Shown here: one piece after another, positions 43,059 through 52,437 of the stretch | Position numbering within the stretch: position 1 is the stretch's first letter | Layout of the letters: the number at the start of each line of letters is the position of its first letter | NCBI RefSeq assembly: GCF_014652235.1 | Contig: NZ_BMYK01000015.1 | Span: forward strand, 28,053 to 92,052 | Length of the DNA stretch: 64,000 nt | Source: Pseudorhodoferax aquiterrae | GTDB lineage: Bacteria > Pseudomonadota > Gammaproteobacteria > Burkholderiales > Burkholderiaceae_C | Reading direction: 5' to 3' | Program-made: the position numbers and the translations under genes | Notes under the pieces: model-generated | What the model was told of the DNA's origin: nothing | Database searches by the model: none | The model's input: only the letters and a program-made list of their open reading frames with translations

Positions 43059-43862
43059 TCAGCGCAGGCGCAGGCAGTCCGCGTTGTGCGGCATCCTGAG
43101 CGAGCGGCGCGCGTAGTAGTCGAAAGCCACCGCGTTGCGCTTGGGCCGCAGGATCCAGTCGTGCGCCTCCTGGCCCAGGCGCGGGTCGATCGGCTGTACC
43201 TTGCCGGCGGCCATGGCCAGCAGCTGCATGCGCGCGGCGCGCTCGAATGCGATGGCCAGCACGCAGGCCTCCTCCACGCTGGTGGCGGCCACCAGCAGGC
43301 CGTGGTGCGACAGCAGCAGCGCCCGCTTGTCGCCCAGCGCGGCCGAGATGAATTCGCCCTCCTCGTTGCCCACCGGAATGCCCGGCCACTGGCCGACGAA
43401 GGCCACATCGTTGTAGAGCACGCAGTTGTCCATGTGCGAGACGATGAGCGGCTGCTCCAACATGCCCAGGGCCGCCGTGTGCACGGCGTGCGTGTGCACG
43501 ATGCAGTTGACGTCGGGCCGTGCCCGGTACACCCAGGAGTGGAAGCGGTTGGCCGGGTTGGCCATGCCGTCGCCCTCCAGCACGTTCAGGTCCTCGTCCA
43601 CGCGCAGCAGGTTGTCCTCGGCGATCTCGTCGAAGCCCAGGCCCAGGCGCTGGGTGTAGAACTCGCCCGGCGTTCCCGTGCGCGCCGTGATCTGCCCGGC
43701 CAGCCCGGAATCGTGGCCGTTGTCGAACAGGATGCGGCAGGTCAGCGCGAGCTTCTGGCGCAGCGTGTAGCCGCTGTCGGCCAGATGGGCGTCCATCTGC
43801 CGGTGCGACAGCGCGACGAGCGCGTCCTTGTCGAGCGTGAAGGTGTCGGTCGCGGATGCCAT
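43059..43862 (-). CDS. Class II aldolase/adducin family protein
   Basis: The 267-residue protein has the zinc-binding histidine pair IVHTHAVHTAAL (about residues 120-124) and the later LLLSHHGLLV (about 190-200), as in fuculose-phosphate aldolase-like class II aldolases and in decarboxylases of this superfamily. The substrate cannot be told. AGGAGG precedes the ATG at 43862. It may be cotranscribed with the GST and Bug-type binding protein genes upstream on the same strand. Confidence 0.9.
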   Translation of the reverse strand: MASATDTFTLDKDALVALSHRQMDAHLADSGYTLRQKLALTCRILFDNGHDSGLAGQITARTGTPGEFYTQRLGLGFDEIAEDNLLRVDEDLNVLEGDGMANPANRFHSWVYRARPDVNCIVHTHAVHTAALGMLEQPLIVSHMDNCVLYNDVAFVGQWPGIPVGNEEGEFISAALGDKRALLLSHHGLLVAATSVEEACVLAIAFERAARMQLLAMAAGKVQPIDPRLGQEAHDWILRPKRNAVAFDYYARRSLRMPHNADCLRLR

Positions 43863-43881
43863 GGGTCTCCTCCTTGTGGGA

Positions 43882-44529
43882 TCAGGCTTCGAGAGTGGAA
43901 AGGTTGCGCCCAGGTTCGCCCGGGAACAGCGCGGCATAGCCGGGCAGATCCTCGATGCGCTGCAGCCAGGCCGTGATGCCGGGATAGGCCTCCAGGTCGA
44001 TGCCGCCCATGGGCGCCATGCGCGTGTAGGGGTACAGCGCCACGTCGGCGATGCTGGGGTGGTCCATGGTCGCGACCCAGCCGGTGGCCCCCTGGCGCTG
44101 CAGCTGCGCCTCCAGCAGCGCGAGCGCCTGGCGCGCCTCGTGCGCATGGGCCTGCATCTCGGGCGCCTGCGGATCGCGGTTGCGGTGCAGGGCCAGGTGC
44201 AAGCGAAGTTTCGCCAGCGGCTTCATGTGGCGCTCCTGTTCGAACGCCAGCCAGGTCAGCACGCGGGCCTGGTCGGCCAGCGCCGCGGGCCACCAGGCGG
44301 TCGGCCGGGCCAGGTAGTACAGGATGGCCATGGACTCGGCCAGGTGGCTGCCGTCGTCGAGCTCCAGCACGGGCACCTGCGCCAGCGGCGCGATCGCGAG
44401 GAACTCGGGACGGGCGAGGTCGCCGCGGTCGATCGACAGGGTCTGGCGCGCCACGGGAATGCCCAGCAGCCCCGCCATCAGGCGCACCTTCCAGGCGTTG
44501 CCCGAGCGCTGCGTGTCGTAGAGCTTCAT
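43882..44529 (-). CDS. Glutathione S-transferase
   Basis: The 215-residue protein has a thioredoxin-like N-terminal domain starting MKLYDTQRSGNAWKVRLMAG with VPVLELDDGSHLAESMAILYYLA (substrate and glutathione binding, about residues 50-75), followed by an all-helical domain with WVATMDHPSIADVALYPYT (about 150-165). The catalytic residue seems to be Ser9 or Asn11, which allows several GST classes. It lies between the aldolase gene and a Bug-type binding protein and may act in degradation of the imported compound. Confidence 0.92.
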   Translation of the reverse strand: MKLYDTQRSGNAWKVRLMAGLLGIPVARQTLSIDRGDLARPEFLAIAPLAQVPVLELDDGSHLAESMAILYYLARPTAWWPAALADQARVLTWLAFEQERHMKPLAKLRLHLALHRNRDPQAPEMQAHAHEARQALALLEAQLQRQGATGWVATMDHPSIADVALYPYTRMAPMGGIDLEAYPGITAWLQRIEDLPGYAALFPGEPGRNLSTLEA

Positions 44530-44535
44530 GGGGCT

Positions 44536-45510
44536 TCAGTCGAGCTTGGTGCCGGCCGCCTGGATGACCCGGCTCCACTTGACGGTCTCGCGCTGTGCAT
44601 GGGCCAGGTAGGCCGGCACGCCGGTCTGCATGGGTTCGATGCCCATCTCGGCCAGCCGCGCCACCAGGGCCGGGCGCGCCATGGCCCGGGCCAGCGCGGC
44701 GTTCAGCACCTCGACCTGCGCGGCCGGCGTGCCGGGCGGTGCCACCAGCGCGTTCCAAGAGCCGATCTTGAAGTCGGGCAGCTTCTGCTCGGTGGTGGTG
44801 GCAAGCTGCGGCGCGGCCGGGTTGCGCTGTTCGTCGGCGATGGCCAGCAGCTTGAGGCGGCCGGCCTTCGCGTGGGGCAGGATCACGGGCAGCGCGTCGA
44901 TCACGATCTGCACCTGGCCGCTGAGCGCGGCGTTCACGGCCTCGGCGCCGCTCTTGAACGGCACGTGCACGATCTGCGTGCCGCTGGCCAGCTTGAACAG
45001 CTCGATGCCCAGGTGCGGCGAGCTGCCGTTGCCGGCCGAGCCGAAGTTGAGCGCGCCCGGGTGCGCCTTGGCGTACGCGACCAGGCCCTGCAGGTCGCGC
45101 ACGCCGTCCACGCCATTGACCGCCAGCACGTAGGGCGAATTGCTGACCAGCGACACGGGCGTCAGCGTCGCCGGGTCGTAGGCCAGCTTGCTGTACAGCA
45201 TCTTGTTGACGACCTGGGTGCCCACCGTGCCCAGCAGCAGCGTGTAGCCGTCGGGCGCGGCCTGGGCGAGCGCCTGCGCCGCAATGGCGCCGCCGGCACC
45301 GGCGCGGTTGTCGATCACGACCTGCTGTTTGAGTTCCTCGCCCAGGTGCTGCCCGACCAGCCGGCCCGCCACATCGGTGATGCCACCGGCGCCGAAGGGG
45401 ATGATGAGCCGGATCGGCTTGGCCGGATAGGACTGGGCCACCGCCAGCGTGGCGGCCAGGCCGCAGGAGAGCACGAGAACCACGGCCCGAAGGCGCTTGC
45501 GCATCGACAT
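44536..45510 (-). CDS. Bug-type tripartite tricarboxylate transporter solute-binding protein (1)
   Basis: The 324-residue protein has a signal peptide (about residues 1-26, VAQ) and the TctC/Bug pattern SYPAKPIRLIIPFGAGGITDVAGR and NRAGAGG, with a two-lobed fold. Bug proteins bind organic acids; no membrane TctA/TctB genes are near, which is common in Burkholderiales. AAGGAG precedes the ATG at 45510. It diverges from the XRE-cupin regulator over 94 bases that contain a palindromic operator, so this regulator probably controls it. Confidence 0.92.
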   Translation of the reverse strand: MSMRKRLRAVVLVLSCGLAATLAVAQSYPAKPIRLIIPFGAGGITDVAGRLVGQHLGEELKQQVVIDNRAGAGGAIAAQALAQAAPDGYTLLLGTVGTQVVNKMLYSKLAYDPATLTPVSLVSNSPYVLAVNGVDGVRDLQGLVAYAKAHPGALNFGSAGNGSSPHLGIELFKLASGTQIVHVPFKSGAEAVNAALSGQVQIVIDALPVILPHAKAGRLKLLAIADEQRNPAAPQLATTTEQKLPDFKIGSWNALVAPPGTPAAQVEVLNAALARAMARPALVARLAEMGIEPMQTGVPAYLAHAQRETVKWSRVIQAAGTKLD

Positions 45511-45561
45511 ACCATACTCCTTGGTGAGCAAAACCCGCCGGATCCGCCTTGATCGAGGTCC

Positions 45562-45594
45562 GGAAACCAAGAATATTCTAGGAAACAAGTTTCC
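45562..45594. promoter_or_regulatory. Palindromic operator between the Bug-1 and XRE-cupin genes
   Basis: The perfect 14-bp inverted repeat GGAAAC-AA-GTTTCC occupies 45581-45594. A third GGAAAC half-site lies at 45562-45567, and a perfect 10-bp palindrome AGAATATTCT (45570-45579) sits between. The array is eleven bases before the regulator start and within the promoter region of both divergent genes, a typical place for autoregulation. Confidence 0.65.
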
Positions 45595-45604
45595 CATACG
45601 CAAC

Positions 45605-46132
45605 ATGTCAATCAAGTTGAAGATCCTGCGCGTGCAAGCCGGCATGACGCTGGAAGAGCTGGCGCAGGCGAGCGACCTCACGCGCAGCTATGTCTCGCGG
45701 CTGGAGCGCGGGCTGTCCACACCGTCCGTCGGCGCCGCGCTGAAGCTGGCCAAGGCCTTGCGCGTGCCGGTGGAGGAAGTCTTCGCCGAGCCTTCGGACA
45801 GCGACCCGGTGGTGATCCGCCGTGCCGAGGCCGCGCCGGAGGCCACTCCGCCTGCGCCGCGCATGGTCTCCAGCGCCCTGCCCGACCACAAGATGGTGGC
45901 CTTCGTGCTGAACCCGACCGACGAGCCGGTGCGCAACCACCCCATGAGCCACCACCGTGGCGAGGAGATCCTCTACGTGCTCAAGGGCCAGGTGGTGCTG
46001 CAGCTGGCGCAGCGCAGCGAGACGCTGCGCGCTGGCGACTCGGCGCACTTCAACTCCAGCATCCCGCACAAGATCACCTCGGTCGGCAAGCAGCAGGCCT
46101 CGGTGCTGCTGGTGATTGCGCAGGAGGAGTGA
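45605..46132 (+). CDS. XRE-family regulator with C-terminal cupin domain
   Basis: The 175-residue protein has a helix-turn-helix (about residues 5-60; MTLEELAQASDLTRSYVSRL, then ERGLSTPSVG) and a cupin sensor domain (about 95-170; MSHHRGEEILYVLKGQVVLQ) that binds a small ligand. This architecture is common in regulators of catabolic and amino-acid genes. It is encoded divergently to the Bug-1/GST/aldolase group, with the palindromic operator at 45562-45594 between them, and ATG at 45605. Confidence 0.93.
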   Translation: MSIKLKILRVQAGMTLEELAQASDLTRSYVSRLERGLSTPSVGAALKLAKALRVPVEEVFAEPSDSDPVVIRRAEAAPEATPPAPRMVSSALPDHKMVAFVLNPTDEPVRNHPMSHHRGEEILYVLKGQVVLQLAQRSETLRAGDSAHFNSSIPHKITSVGKQQASVLLVIAQEE

Positions 46133-46141
46133 CGCCCTCCT

Positions 46142-47137
46142 TCAATCCAGCTTGATGCCCAGCTCCACGGCCATCTTGATCCAGATGGGCACTTCGGTAT
46201 CCCAGTCGCGCCGCGTGCCGGCCAGATCCTTGGGCTTGTTGGGGATGCCGAAGCTTTCGCGCAGCTTGCTGCCGCGCTCGGTCTCCACGCAGGCCAGCGC
46301 CACCTTGTTGAGCGTGCGCAACACCGCCTCGGGCGTGCCGGCGGGCGCCATCAGGGCCAGGCCGCCTTCCAGCTTCACCAAGGGCGTATCGATCCCCTGC
46401 TCGGCCAGCGTGGGCACATCCGGCATCTTGGGCGAGCGGTAGTTGCCGGTCACGCCGATGGGCCGCACGCCGCGGCCCTGCACGGTGTTGAAGGCCTGGT
46501 AGCTGCCGATGCCGATCTGCGCCGAATTGCCCGCCACGTCCACCCACATCGGCGATTCGCCCTTGTACATGACGGTCTGGATCTTGGTGCCGGCGTGGCG
46601 GTTGAGCTGGTCTGCCACCATGTGCGGGTAGGCGCCCGGTGCGTAGCTCGCCATGTTGACCTGGCGCTCACGCGCATAGGCGATGAACTCGCGCATGTTC
46701 TTGGCCGGCACCTCGGGCGCCACGGCCACGGCCAGCGGGCCCGAGGGGAACAGCGCGATCGGCGTGAGATCGGTGTCCAGGTTGTAGGGCAGCTTGCTGT
46801 AGAGCACGCGGTTCTGCCAGACCGTGCCCGAGGTCGAGACCAGGAGCGTGTAGCCGTCCGCCGGCGCCTTGGCCACCTGGCTGATGCCGATGATGGCGCC
46901 GCCGCCCGGCCGGTTGTCCACCATGGAGGGCTGGCCCAGTGTCTGCGTGAAATGGTCGGCGAACAGGCGCGCATAGGCGTCCGTGAGGCCGCCGGGCGGG
47001 AACGGCACGACCACGCGCAGCGGCTTGTCGGGCCAGCGCGCGGTCTGGGCCTGCAGGCCGGGGACCAGGCCGCCGGCTGCCAGTGCGGCCAAGCCCTGCA
47101 GGCCGCGGCGGCGCGAAAAGTCGGGGAATGCGTGCAT
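46142..47137 (-). CDS. Bug-type tripartite tricarboxylate transporter solute-binding protein (2)
   Basis: The 331-residue protein has a signal peptide with RRRGLQGLAALAAGGLVPGLQAQ (a twin-arginine-like start) and the TctC/Bug pattern WPDKPLRVVVPFPPGGLTDA and NRPGGGAIIG. It would bind an organic acid in the periplasm. It converges with the XRE-cupin regulator (9 bases apart) and stands alone, without permease genes. AAGGAG lies 11 bases before the ATG at 47137. Confidence 0.92.
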   Translation of the reverse strand: MHAFPDFSRRRGLQGLAALAAGGLVPGLQAQTARWPDKPLRVVVPFPPGGLTDAYARLFADHFTQTLGQPSMVDNRPGGGAIIGISQVAKAPADGYTLLVSTSGTVWQNRVLYSKLPYNLDTDLTPIALFPSGPLAVAVAPEVPAKNMREFIAYARERQVNMASYAPGAYPHMVADQLNRHAGTKIQTVMYKGESPMWVDVAGNSAQIGIGSYQAFNTVQGRGVRPIGVTGNYRSPKMPDVPTLAEQGIDTPLVKLEGGLALMAPAGTPEAVLRTLNKVALACVETERGSKLRESFGIPNKPKDLAGTRRDWDTEVPIWIKMAVELGIKLD

Positions 47138-47241
47138 GCTGCGTTGTCTCCTTCAGATGGGTGCGGCGGCGCGCGGGCTGCGGCCGCGCTGCATCATCGG
47201 GGCCGCAGGCCGGCGGCGGAACCCGCGGATTCCCGCAGTGC

Positions 47242-47904
47242 TCAGGCAGGGGGCAGCGGCCAGACCTGGCCGTCGCCGACCGCATAGCAGCGCCGCCCGG
47301 GTGAGGGCTCCACGCGCCAGCCCCCCGTGAACTCGCCGAAGGCCGGCAGCCAGGCCTGCCCCGGCTCGGCCACGAAGCCGGGCAGCCGCAGCCGGTCGCG
47401 GCCCGGGCCGTACAGCACGCAGACCGGATGCACATGGCCGGCCAGCACGAAGTGCGTGGCATGCCGCTGCGGATGGTGGCAGCAGGCGAACGGGCCCAGC
47501 AGGTGCGGCTCGTCGACCAGGGTGATGGACAGGCCGGGCGGCGGGTCGCCGGCATGGCTGTCGTGGTTGCCGCGCACCAGCGTGATGGCCAGCGCTGCAT
47601 GCCGGGCACGCCACTGCGCCAGCGCGTCCAGCAGGGCCGGCGTGCGCGCCTGCTCGGCATGCAAAAAGTCGCCCAGCACCACGAGTGCCTGCGCGCCGTG
47701 CCGTGCGATCAGCGCGTCCAGCCGCGCCAGGTTGCGCTGGGTGGTGCCGGCCGGCACCGGCTGGCCCGCGGCGCGGAAGGTCGCGGCCTTGCCCAGGTGC
47801 AGGTCGGCGATGAACAAGGTGCGGCGCGCCGGCCACCACAGTGCCCGCTCGGGCAGCAGCAGCAGCGGCTCGTCGGCCCAGGTGACGGCAAGCCCCGGCG
47901 TCAC
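47242..47904 (-). CDS. pdeM: Ligase-associated DNA damage response endonuclease PdeM
   Basis: The 220-residue metallophosphoesterase has [13 protein letters not shown] (DxH, about residues 34-36), VLGDFLHAE (GDxxH), VRGNHDSH (GNHD, about 109-112) and LAGHVHP (GHxH), the full di-metal set. It matches PdeM, the nuclease usually encoded with a Lhr-like helicase and an ATP-dependent ligase. The GTG start at 47904 overlaps the helicase stop in GTGA, so both are coupled. No ligase or partner exonuclease is seen in the window. Confidence 0.9.
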   Translation of the reverse strand: MTPGLAVTWADEPLLLLPERALWWPARRTLFIADLHLGKAATFRAAGQPVPAGTTQRNLARLDALIARHGAQALVVLGDFLHAEQARTPALLDALAQWRARHAALAITLVRGNHDSHAGDPPPGLSITLVDEPHLLGPFACCHHPQRHATHFVLAGHVHPVCVLYGPGRDRLRLPGFVAEPGQAWLPAFGEFTGGWRVEPSPGRRCYAVGDGQVWPLPPA

Positions 47905-50450
47905 AGGCCGTGCCTCCTGCGACGCCGCGGCGCAGTCCGCGTCGGCTGGTCGGTCTGGCGGCCGAACTGCAGGCTGGCCTGCACCTGGTCTGCGTCCTCC
48001 GCAGGCGCACCGCCGGCCGCGCGCTCGAGCTGGGCCAGCATGCGCGCAATGCGGTCGGCCACGCGCTCGTTGGACAGTTGCTCGCGAAAGCGCTCCACCA
48101 TCAGCGGGAATGCGAACGGCGTCGGCCGGGCCAGTGGCCGCAACACCAGGCGCCGCGCGCGCATGCGCTGCAGTGCGGCCTGCAGGCGGCCCACCTCCAG
48201 CTCCTGCGCCAGCAGCTCCTGCTCGGCCTGCAGCAGCAGCTGGTTGGCAGGGTCGTACTTGCGGAACACCTCCCAGAACAGCGAGGAGGAAGCCTGCAGC
48301 TGGCGGCTGCTGCGGCGCTCGCCCGGGTGGCTCTGGAAGATGAGGCCGGACACGCGCGCGATCTCGCGAAAGCGCCGCTGCGCAAGTTCGCCCGCGTTGA
48401 GGCTGGCCAGCACCTCGGCCAGCAGCGCCGGGCCTTCGCCCGGCTGCTGCAGCAGCACGGGCAGCAGTTGCGGCCAGTCCACTTCCGTGGCGCACAGCAG
48501 TTCCAGGCCGTAGTCGTTGACGGCGATCGAGAAGGTGCGCGGCGCCTGCTGCGCGGCGCGCCAGGCGAGCAGGCTGGCCAGGCCCAGGTGCACCTGGCGG
48601 CCCGCGAAGGGGTAGAGGAACAGGTGCCAGCCCTCGCGCGACTGCAGCGTTTCGGCCAGCAGCGTGTCGGGCGTGGGCAGGGCCGACCAGGCGTGCTGCA
48701 GGTCCAGCAGCGGCTGCGCGGCACGCATCTCGGGGCTGTCGTAGCGGCCCTGGTCGGCTTCGGCCAGTTCGATCACCGCCGCATCGGCCAGCAGCGAGGA
48801 CAGCGGCATGCGCCCGCCGTTCCAGCGCGGCACGGCGGCCTTCTTGCCACTGGCGCGCCGCACCCAGGCCGTCATGTCGTGGATGCGCACGAGCTCCAGC
48901 AGCCGCCCGCCGAACATGAAGGCATCGCCGGGCTTGAGCCGCGCCGCGAAGTTCTCCTCCACGCTGCCGATGCGCGCGCCGCCCACGAACTGCACCACCA
49001 TGCTCGCGTCGCTGACGATGGTGCCGATGTTGGCGCGGTGCCGCCGTGCCAGCCGCGCCTCGGGCACGCGCCAGATGCCCTCGTCGTCCGGTACCACGCG
49101 CCGGTAGTCCGGGTAGGCCGTCAGCGCCGCGCCGCCCTGGCGCACGAAGTCCAGGCACCATTGCCAGCGATCGGGTTCCAGCGCGGCATAGGCATGGGTC
49201 TGGCGCACCTCGGCGTAGAGCGCGTCCGGCAGGAATCCTCCGCCCAGGGCCACCGTGACCAGGTGCTGCACGAGCACGTCCAGCGGCTGCTGCGGCGGCT
49301 CGCGCGCCTCGACCAGCCCGGCCAGCACGGCGGCGCGCGCTGCGGCCCCCTCCACCAGTTCCAGGCTGTGCGTGGGCACCAGCGTGATGCGCGAGGGCCG
49401 GCCCGGCGCATGGCCCGAGCGGCCGGCGCGCTGCAGCAGCCGGGCCACGCCCTTGGGCGAACCGATCTGCAGCACGCGCTCCACAGGCAGGAAGTCCACG
49501 CCCAGGTCCAGGCTGGAGGTGCAGACCACGGCGCGCAGCTGGCCGGCCTTGAGCCCGGCCTCGACCCACTCGCGCACGGCCCGGTCCAGCGAGCCATGGT
49601 GCAGCGCGATGCTGCCGGCCCAGTCGGGCCGGGCCTCCAGCAAGGCCTGGTACCAGATCTCGGCCTGCGAACGCGTGTTGGTGAAGACCAGCGCCGTGCT
49701 GCTGGCGGCCAGTTCGGCCACCACCTGCGGCAGCATGGCCAGCCCCAGGTGCCCGGCCCAGGGAAAGCGTTCGGCGCGCGGCGGCAGCAGCGTGTCGATC
49801 ACGAGCTGCTTGGGCACGGCGCCGCGCACCAGATGGCCGGGCTGCTGCGGCCCCAGCAGCACGCGCATGGCCTGCTCCAGGTTGCCCAGCGTGGCCGACA
49901 TGCCCCAGGTGCTGAGCGCCGGCCGCCACTGCCGCAGCCGTGCCAGCGCCAGCTGCACCTGCACGCCGCGCTTGTTGCCCAACAACTCGTGCCATTCGTC
50001 CACGACCACGAGCTGCAGCTGCGCGAACAGCTGCTGCGCACCGGCCTTGGCCAGCAGCAGCGACAGGCTCTCGGGCGTGGTCACGAGCACGGTGGGCAGG
50101 CGCCGGTCCTGGGCACTGCGCTCGGCCGAGGTGGTGTCGCCGCTGCGCGCGCCGGCCGTCCAGTGCGGCGCGAGCTCGGCCAGCGGTTCGCGCAGCGCGC
50201 GCAAGGTGTCGGCCGCCAGCGCGCGCATGGGCGTGATCCAGAGCACCGTGAGCGGCGCGGCGCCGCGCGCGGGCGGCTTGCCCGCGAAGGCGCCCAATGC
50301 GCCCAGCCACACCGCATAGGTCTTGCCGGCCCCGGTGGTCGCGTGCAGCAGGCCGCTCTCGCCGGCCGCCAGCGCCTGCCAGACCTCGCGCTGGAACGGG
50401 AATGGCTTCCAGCCGCGGGAGGTGAACCAGGTCTGCAGCGCCTTTTTCAT
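47901..50450 (-). CDS. Ligase-associated DEXH-box DNA helicase (Lhr-like)
   Basis: The 849-residue SF2 helicase has motif [13 protein letters not shown] (about residues 37-48), motif [13 protein letters not shown] (DEWH, about 150), motif III SATLGN and the C-terminal helicase part with [24 protein letters not shown] (motifs V-VI), then the Lhr-type winged-helix and C-terminal domains. Length and order fit the ligase-associated DNA damage response helicases. It is coupled to pdeM by GTGA. It and PdeM probably act in DNA repair; ligase and exonuclease partners lie elsewhere if present. Confidence 0.92.
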   Translation of the reverse strand: MKKALQTWFTSRGWKPFPFQREVWQALAAGESGLLHATTGAGKTYAVWLGALGAFAGKPPARGAAPLTVLWITPMRALAADTLRALREPLAELAPHWTAGARSGDTTSAERSAQDRRLPTVLVTTPESLSLLLAKAGAQQLFAQLQLVVVDEWHELLGNKRGVQVQLALARLRQWRPALSTWGMSATLGNLEQAMRVLLGPQQPGHLVRGAVPKQLVIDTLLPPRAERFPWAGHLGLAMLPQVVAELAASSTALVFTNTRSQAEIWYQALLEARPDWAGSIALHHGSLDRAVREWVEAGLKAGQLRAVVCTSSLDLGVDFLPVERVLQIGSPKGVARLLQRAGRSGHAPGRPSRITLVPTHSLELVEGAAARAAVLAGLVEAREPPQQPLDVLVQHLVTVALGGGFLPDALYAEVRQTHAYAALEPDRWQWCLDFVRQGGAALTAYPDYRRVVPDDEGIWRVPEARLARRHRANIGTIVSDASMVVQFVGGARIGSVEENFAARLKPGDAFMFGGRLLELVRIHDMTAWVRRASGKKAAVPRWNGGRMPLSSLLADAAVIELAEADQGRYDSPEMRAAQPLLDLQHAWSALPTPDTLLAETLQSREGWHLFLYPFAGRQVHLGLASLLAWRAAQQAPRTFSIAVNDYGLELLCATEVDWPQLLPVLLQQPGEGPALLAEVLASLNAGELAQRRFREIARVSGLIFQSHPGERRSSRQLQASSSLFWEVFRKYDPANQLLLQAEQELLAQELEVGRLQAALQRMRARRLVLRPLARPTPFAFPLMVERFREQLSNERVADRIARMLAQLERAAGGAPAEDADQVQASLQFGRQTDQPTRTAPRRRRRHGL

Positions 50451-50516
50451 GTCGGGCGCAGCATGCCATGCGCCAGGTCTGCAGCACGCAGGACAAGCCC
50501 GCGAGATCAGGACCGC

Positions 50517-51275
50517 TCAGCGCTTGCCGAGGAAGCCCGCCACGCCGTCGCGGAAGGCCTGGCTGCCGTAGACCCGCTGCACTAGGTCCTCGTCGTCCAG
50601 GCGCTGCTCGCTGACGATGCGGCGCAGACTCTCCTTCACGGCCTGGTGCGTGACCGGCGACAACGCCATGAGCCGCTGCGCGAGCGCGTGGGCCGCCGCA
50701 TCCAGCGCCTCGGGCGCCACGACGGCGTGCACGAAGCCGCAGGCCTGCATCTCGGCCGCCGTCAGGTGGTCGGCCAGCAGCAGCATGCGCTTGACGCGCG
50801 GCACGCCCAGCGCCGCCACCAGCCGCGCGATGTTGCGCGAGGACAAGGTGTTCGACAGCGTCCTGGCGATCGGCGCGCCGAAGCGCGACCCCTCGCTGCA
50901 GACCCGGAAGTCGCAGGCCGTCGCCAGCGCCAGCCCACCCCCGACGGCCCAGCCGTCGATGACCGCCACGGTCGGCACGGCGATGCGCTCGACCGCGTCG
51001 ATGACGCGCTCGACGAAAGCCTCGTAGGCGATGCCCTCGCGGCCATCGGCGAAATCCTTGAAGTGGCCGATGTCCGTGCCCGAGATGAAGGACTTGCCGC
51101 CTGCGCCCTTGAACAGCACGCTGCGCACGGCCGCATCGCGCCCGCAGGCTGCGATGCATTGCAGCAAGGCGTCGTACATGGCGCGCGTCATCGCGTTGTG
51201 GCGCTCGGGCCGGTCGATCAGGATCTCGGCCGCGCCCGAGGCATGGACGCTGAGCCGCACGGATTCCGCGCTCAT
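50517..51275 (-). CDS. Enoyl-CoA hydratase/isomerase family protein
   Basis: The 252-residue crotonase-fold protein has LIDRPERHNAMTRAM near residue 25, the oxyanion-hole region KSFISGTDI, and VIDGWAVGGGLALATACDFRV (about residues 95-115). Glu residues at the usual catalytic positions are not clearly placed, so the activity could be hydratase or isomerase. It shares ATGA with the CoA transferase gene (51272-51275), which points to a small CoA-thioester degradation operon. Confidence 0.92.
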   Translation of the reverse strand: MSAESVRLSVHASGAAEILIDRPERHNAMTRAMYDALLQCIAACGRDAAVRSVLFKGAGGKSFISGTDIGHFKDFADGREGIAYEAFVERVIDAVERIAVPTVAVIDGWAVGGGLALATACDFRVCSEGSRFGAPIARTLSNTLSSRNIARLVAALGVPRVKRMLLLADHLTAAEMQACGFVHAVVAPEALDAAAHALAQRLMALSPVTHQAVKESLRRIVSEQRLDDEDLVQRVYGSQAFRDGVAGFLGKR

Positions 51276-52435
51276 GCCGCCGCCCGGATCTCGGCCAGGA
51301 TCTCGTCGTTGTGCTCGCCCAGCAGCGGCGGATGCCGGCGGACCTGCTGCGGCGTGCCCAGCAGCTTGACCGGAAAGCCGATGTTCTTGACCTTGCCCTC
51401 GACCGGGTGGTCGATCTCCATGCACATGCGCCGGTGCCGGCCGTGTTCGCCCTCGAAGGCCTCGGGGTAGCTCAGGATCGGGCCGGCCGGGATGCCCGCG
51501 GCCAGCATGGCGGCGATCCAGTCGGCGCTGTCGCGCTTGGCGAATTCCTGTTCCAGCGCCACGATCAGCGCCTCGCGGTGCTTCAGGCGCAGCGGCACGG
51601 TCGCGTAGTCGGCATGCGCCACGAGGTCCGGCCGGTCCAGCAGCGCGCAGAGCCTGGCCCAGAGCTTCTGGTTGGTCGCGCCCATCACGAAGTAGCCGTC
51701 GCGCGCCCGCACCGCCTGGTAGGGCGCGCTCATCTTGTTGCTGGTGCCCAGCTTGGTCGGCGCCGCCCCGGTGCCCCAGTACTCCGACATGTCCCAGACC
51801 GAGAACGCCATCGCCGCGTCGAACAGCGAGGCATCGATGTGCTGGCCCTGCCCCGTCTTCTGCGCGCCGATGTAGGCCGACAGCAGCGCCGCCGTGGCGA
51901 ACAGTGCGCAGCCGATGTCGGCCACCGGCACGCCGGCCTTGACCGGCTTCTCGCCGGGATAGCCGGTCACGCTCATCACGCCGGACATGGCCTGCGCCAT
52001 GAGGTCGAAGCCGGGCCGCTCGGCCCAGGGGCCGCTCTGGCCGAAGCCGGAGATGCTGACGTAGACGATCTTCGGGTTGATCTCGCGGACCGACGCGTAG
52101 TCGATGCGCAGGCGCTGCACCGCGCCCGGGCGGTAGTTCTCGACGATCACGTCGGCCGTCTTCGCCAGTGCGTAGAAGGTTTCGCGGTCCTCATCGGTCT
52201 TGAGGTCCAGCGTCAGCGAGCGCTTGTTGCGGTTCATGTTCAGAAAGCCCATGGAATCGGCGCCCTTCATCTTGAAGCCCATGGCGCCGCGCGTCTGGTC
52301 TCCGCCCGGGGGCTCGACCTTGATCACGTCGGCGCCCATGTCGGCCAGCATCATGCAGGCGAACGGGCCGGCCATGACCTGGCTGACGTCCAGCACGCGG
52401 ATGCCTTGCAGCGGGAGGGGTCGGGTGGCTGTCAT
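51272..52435 (-). CDS. CaiB/BaiF (family III) CoA transferase
   Basis: The 387-residue protein begins GIRVLDVSQVMAGPFACMML, and has DVIKVEPPGGDQTR and NKRSLTLDLKT, followed by the catalytic Asp region FDLMAQAMSG (about residue 164). Family III transferases move CoA between carboxylic acids. It lies two bases after the Bug-3 stop and overlaps the enoyl-CoA hydratase start, so a transported acid is probably activated and then hydrated. The real substrate is unknown. Confidence 0.93.
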   Translation of the reverse strand: MTATRPLPLQGIRVLDVSQVMAGPFACMMLADMGADVIKVEPPGGDQTRGAMGFKMKGADSMGFLNMNRNKRSLTLDLKTDEDRETFYALAKTADVIVENYRPGAVQRLRIDYASVREINPKIVYVSISGFGQSGPWAERPGFDLMAQAMSGVMSVTGYPGEKPVKAGVPVADIGCALFATAALLSAYIGAQKTGQGQHIDASLFDAAMAFSVWDMSEYWGTGAAPTKLGTSNKMSAPYQAVRARDGYFVMGATNQKLWARLCALLDRPDLVAHADYATVPLRLKHREALIVALEQEFAKRDSADWIAAMLAAGIPAGPILSYPEAFEGEHGRHRRMCMEIDHPVEGKVKNIGFPVKLLGTPQQVRRHPPLLGEHNDEILAEIRAAA

Positions 52436-52437
52436 CT

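Noticed and set aside
47910..50585. Open frame of 891 codons on the plus strand opposite the helicase
   Set aside because: His/Gln/Arg-rich low-complexity product without motifs; the minus-strand helicase has all SF2 motifs.
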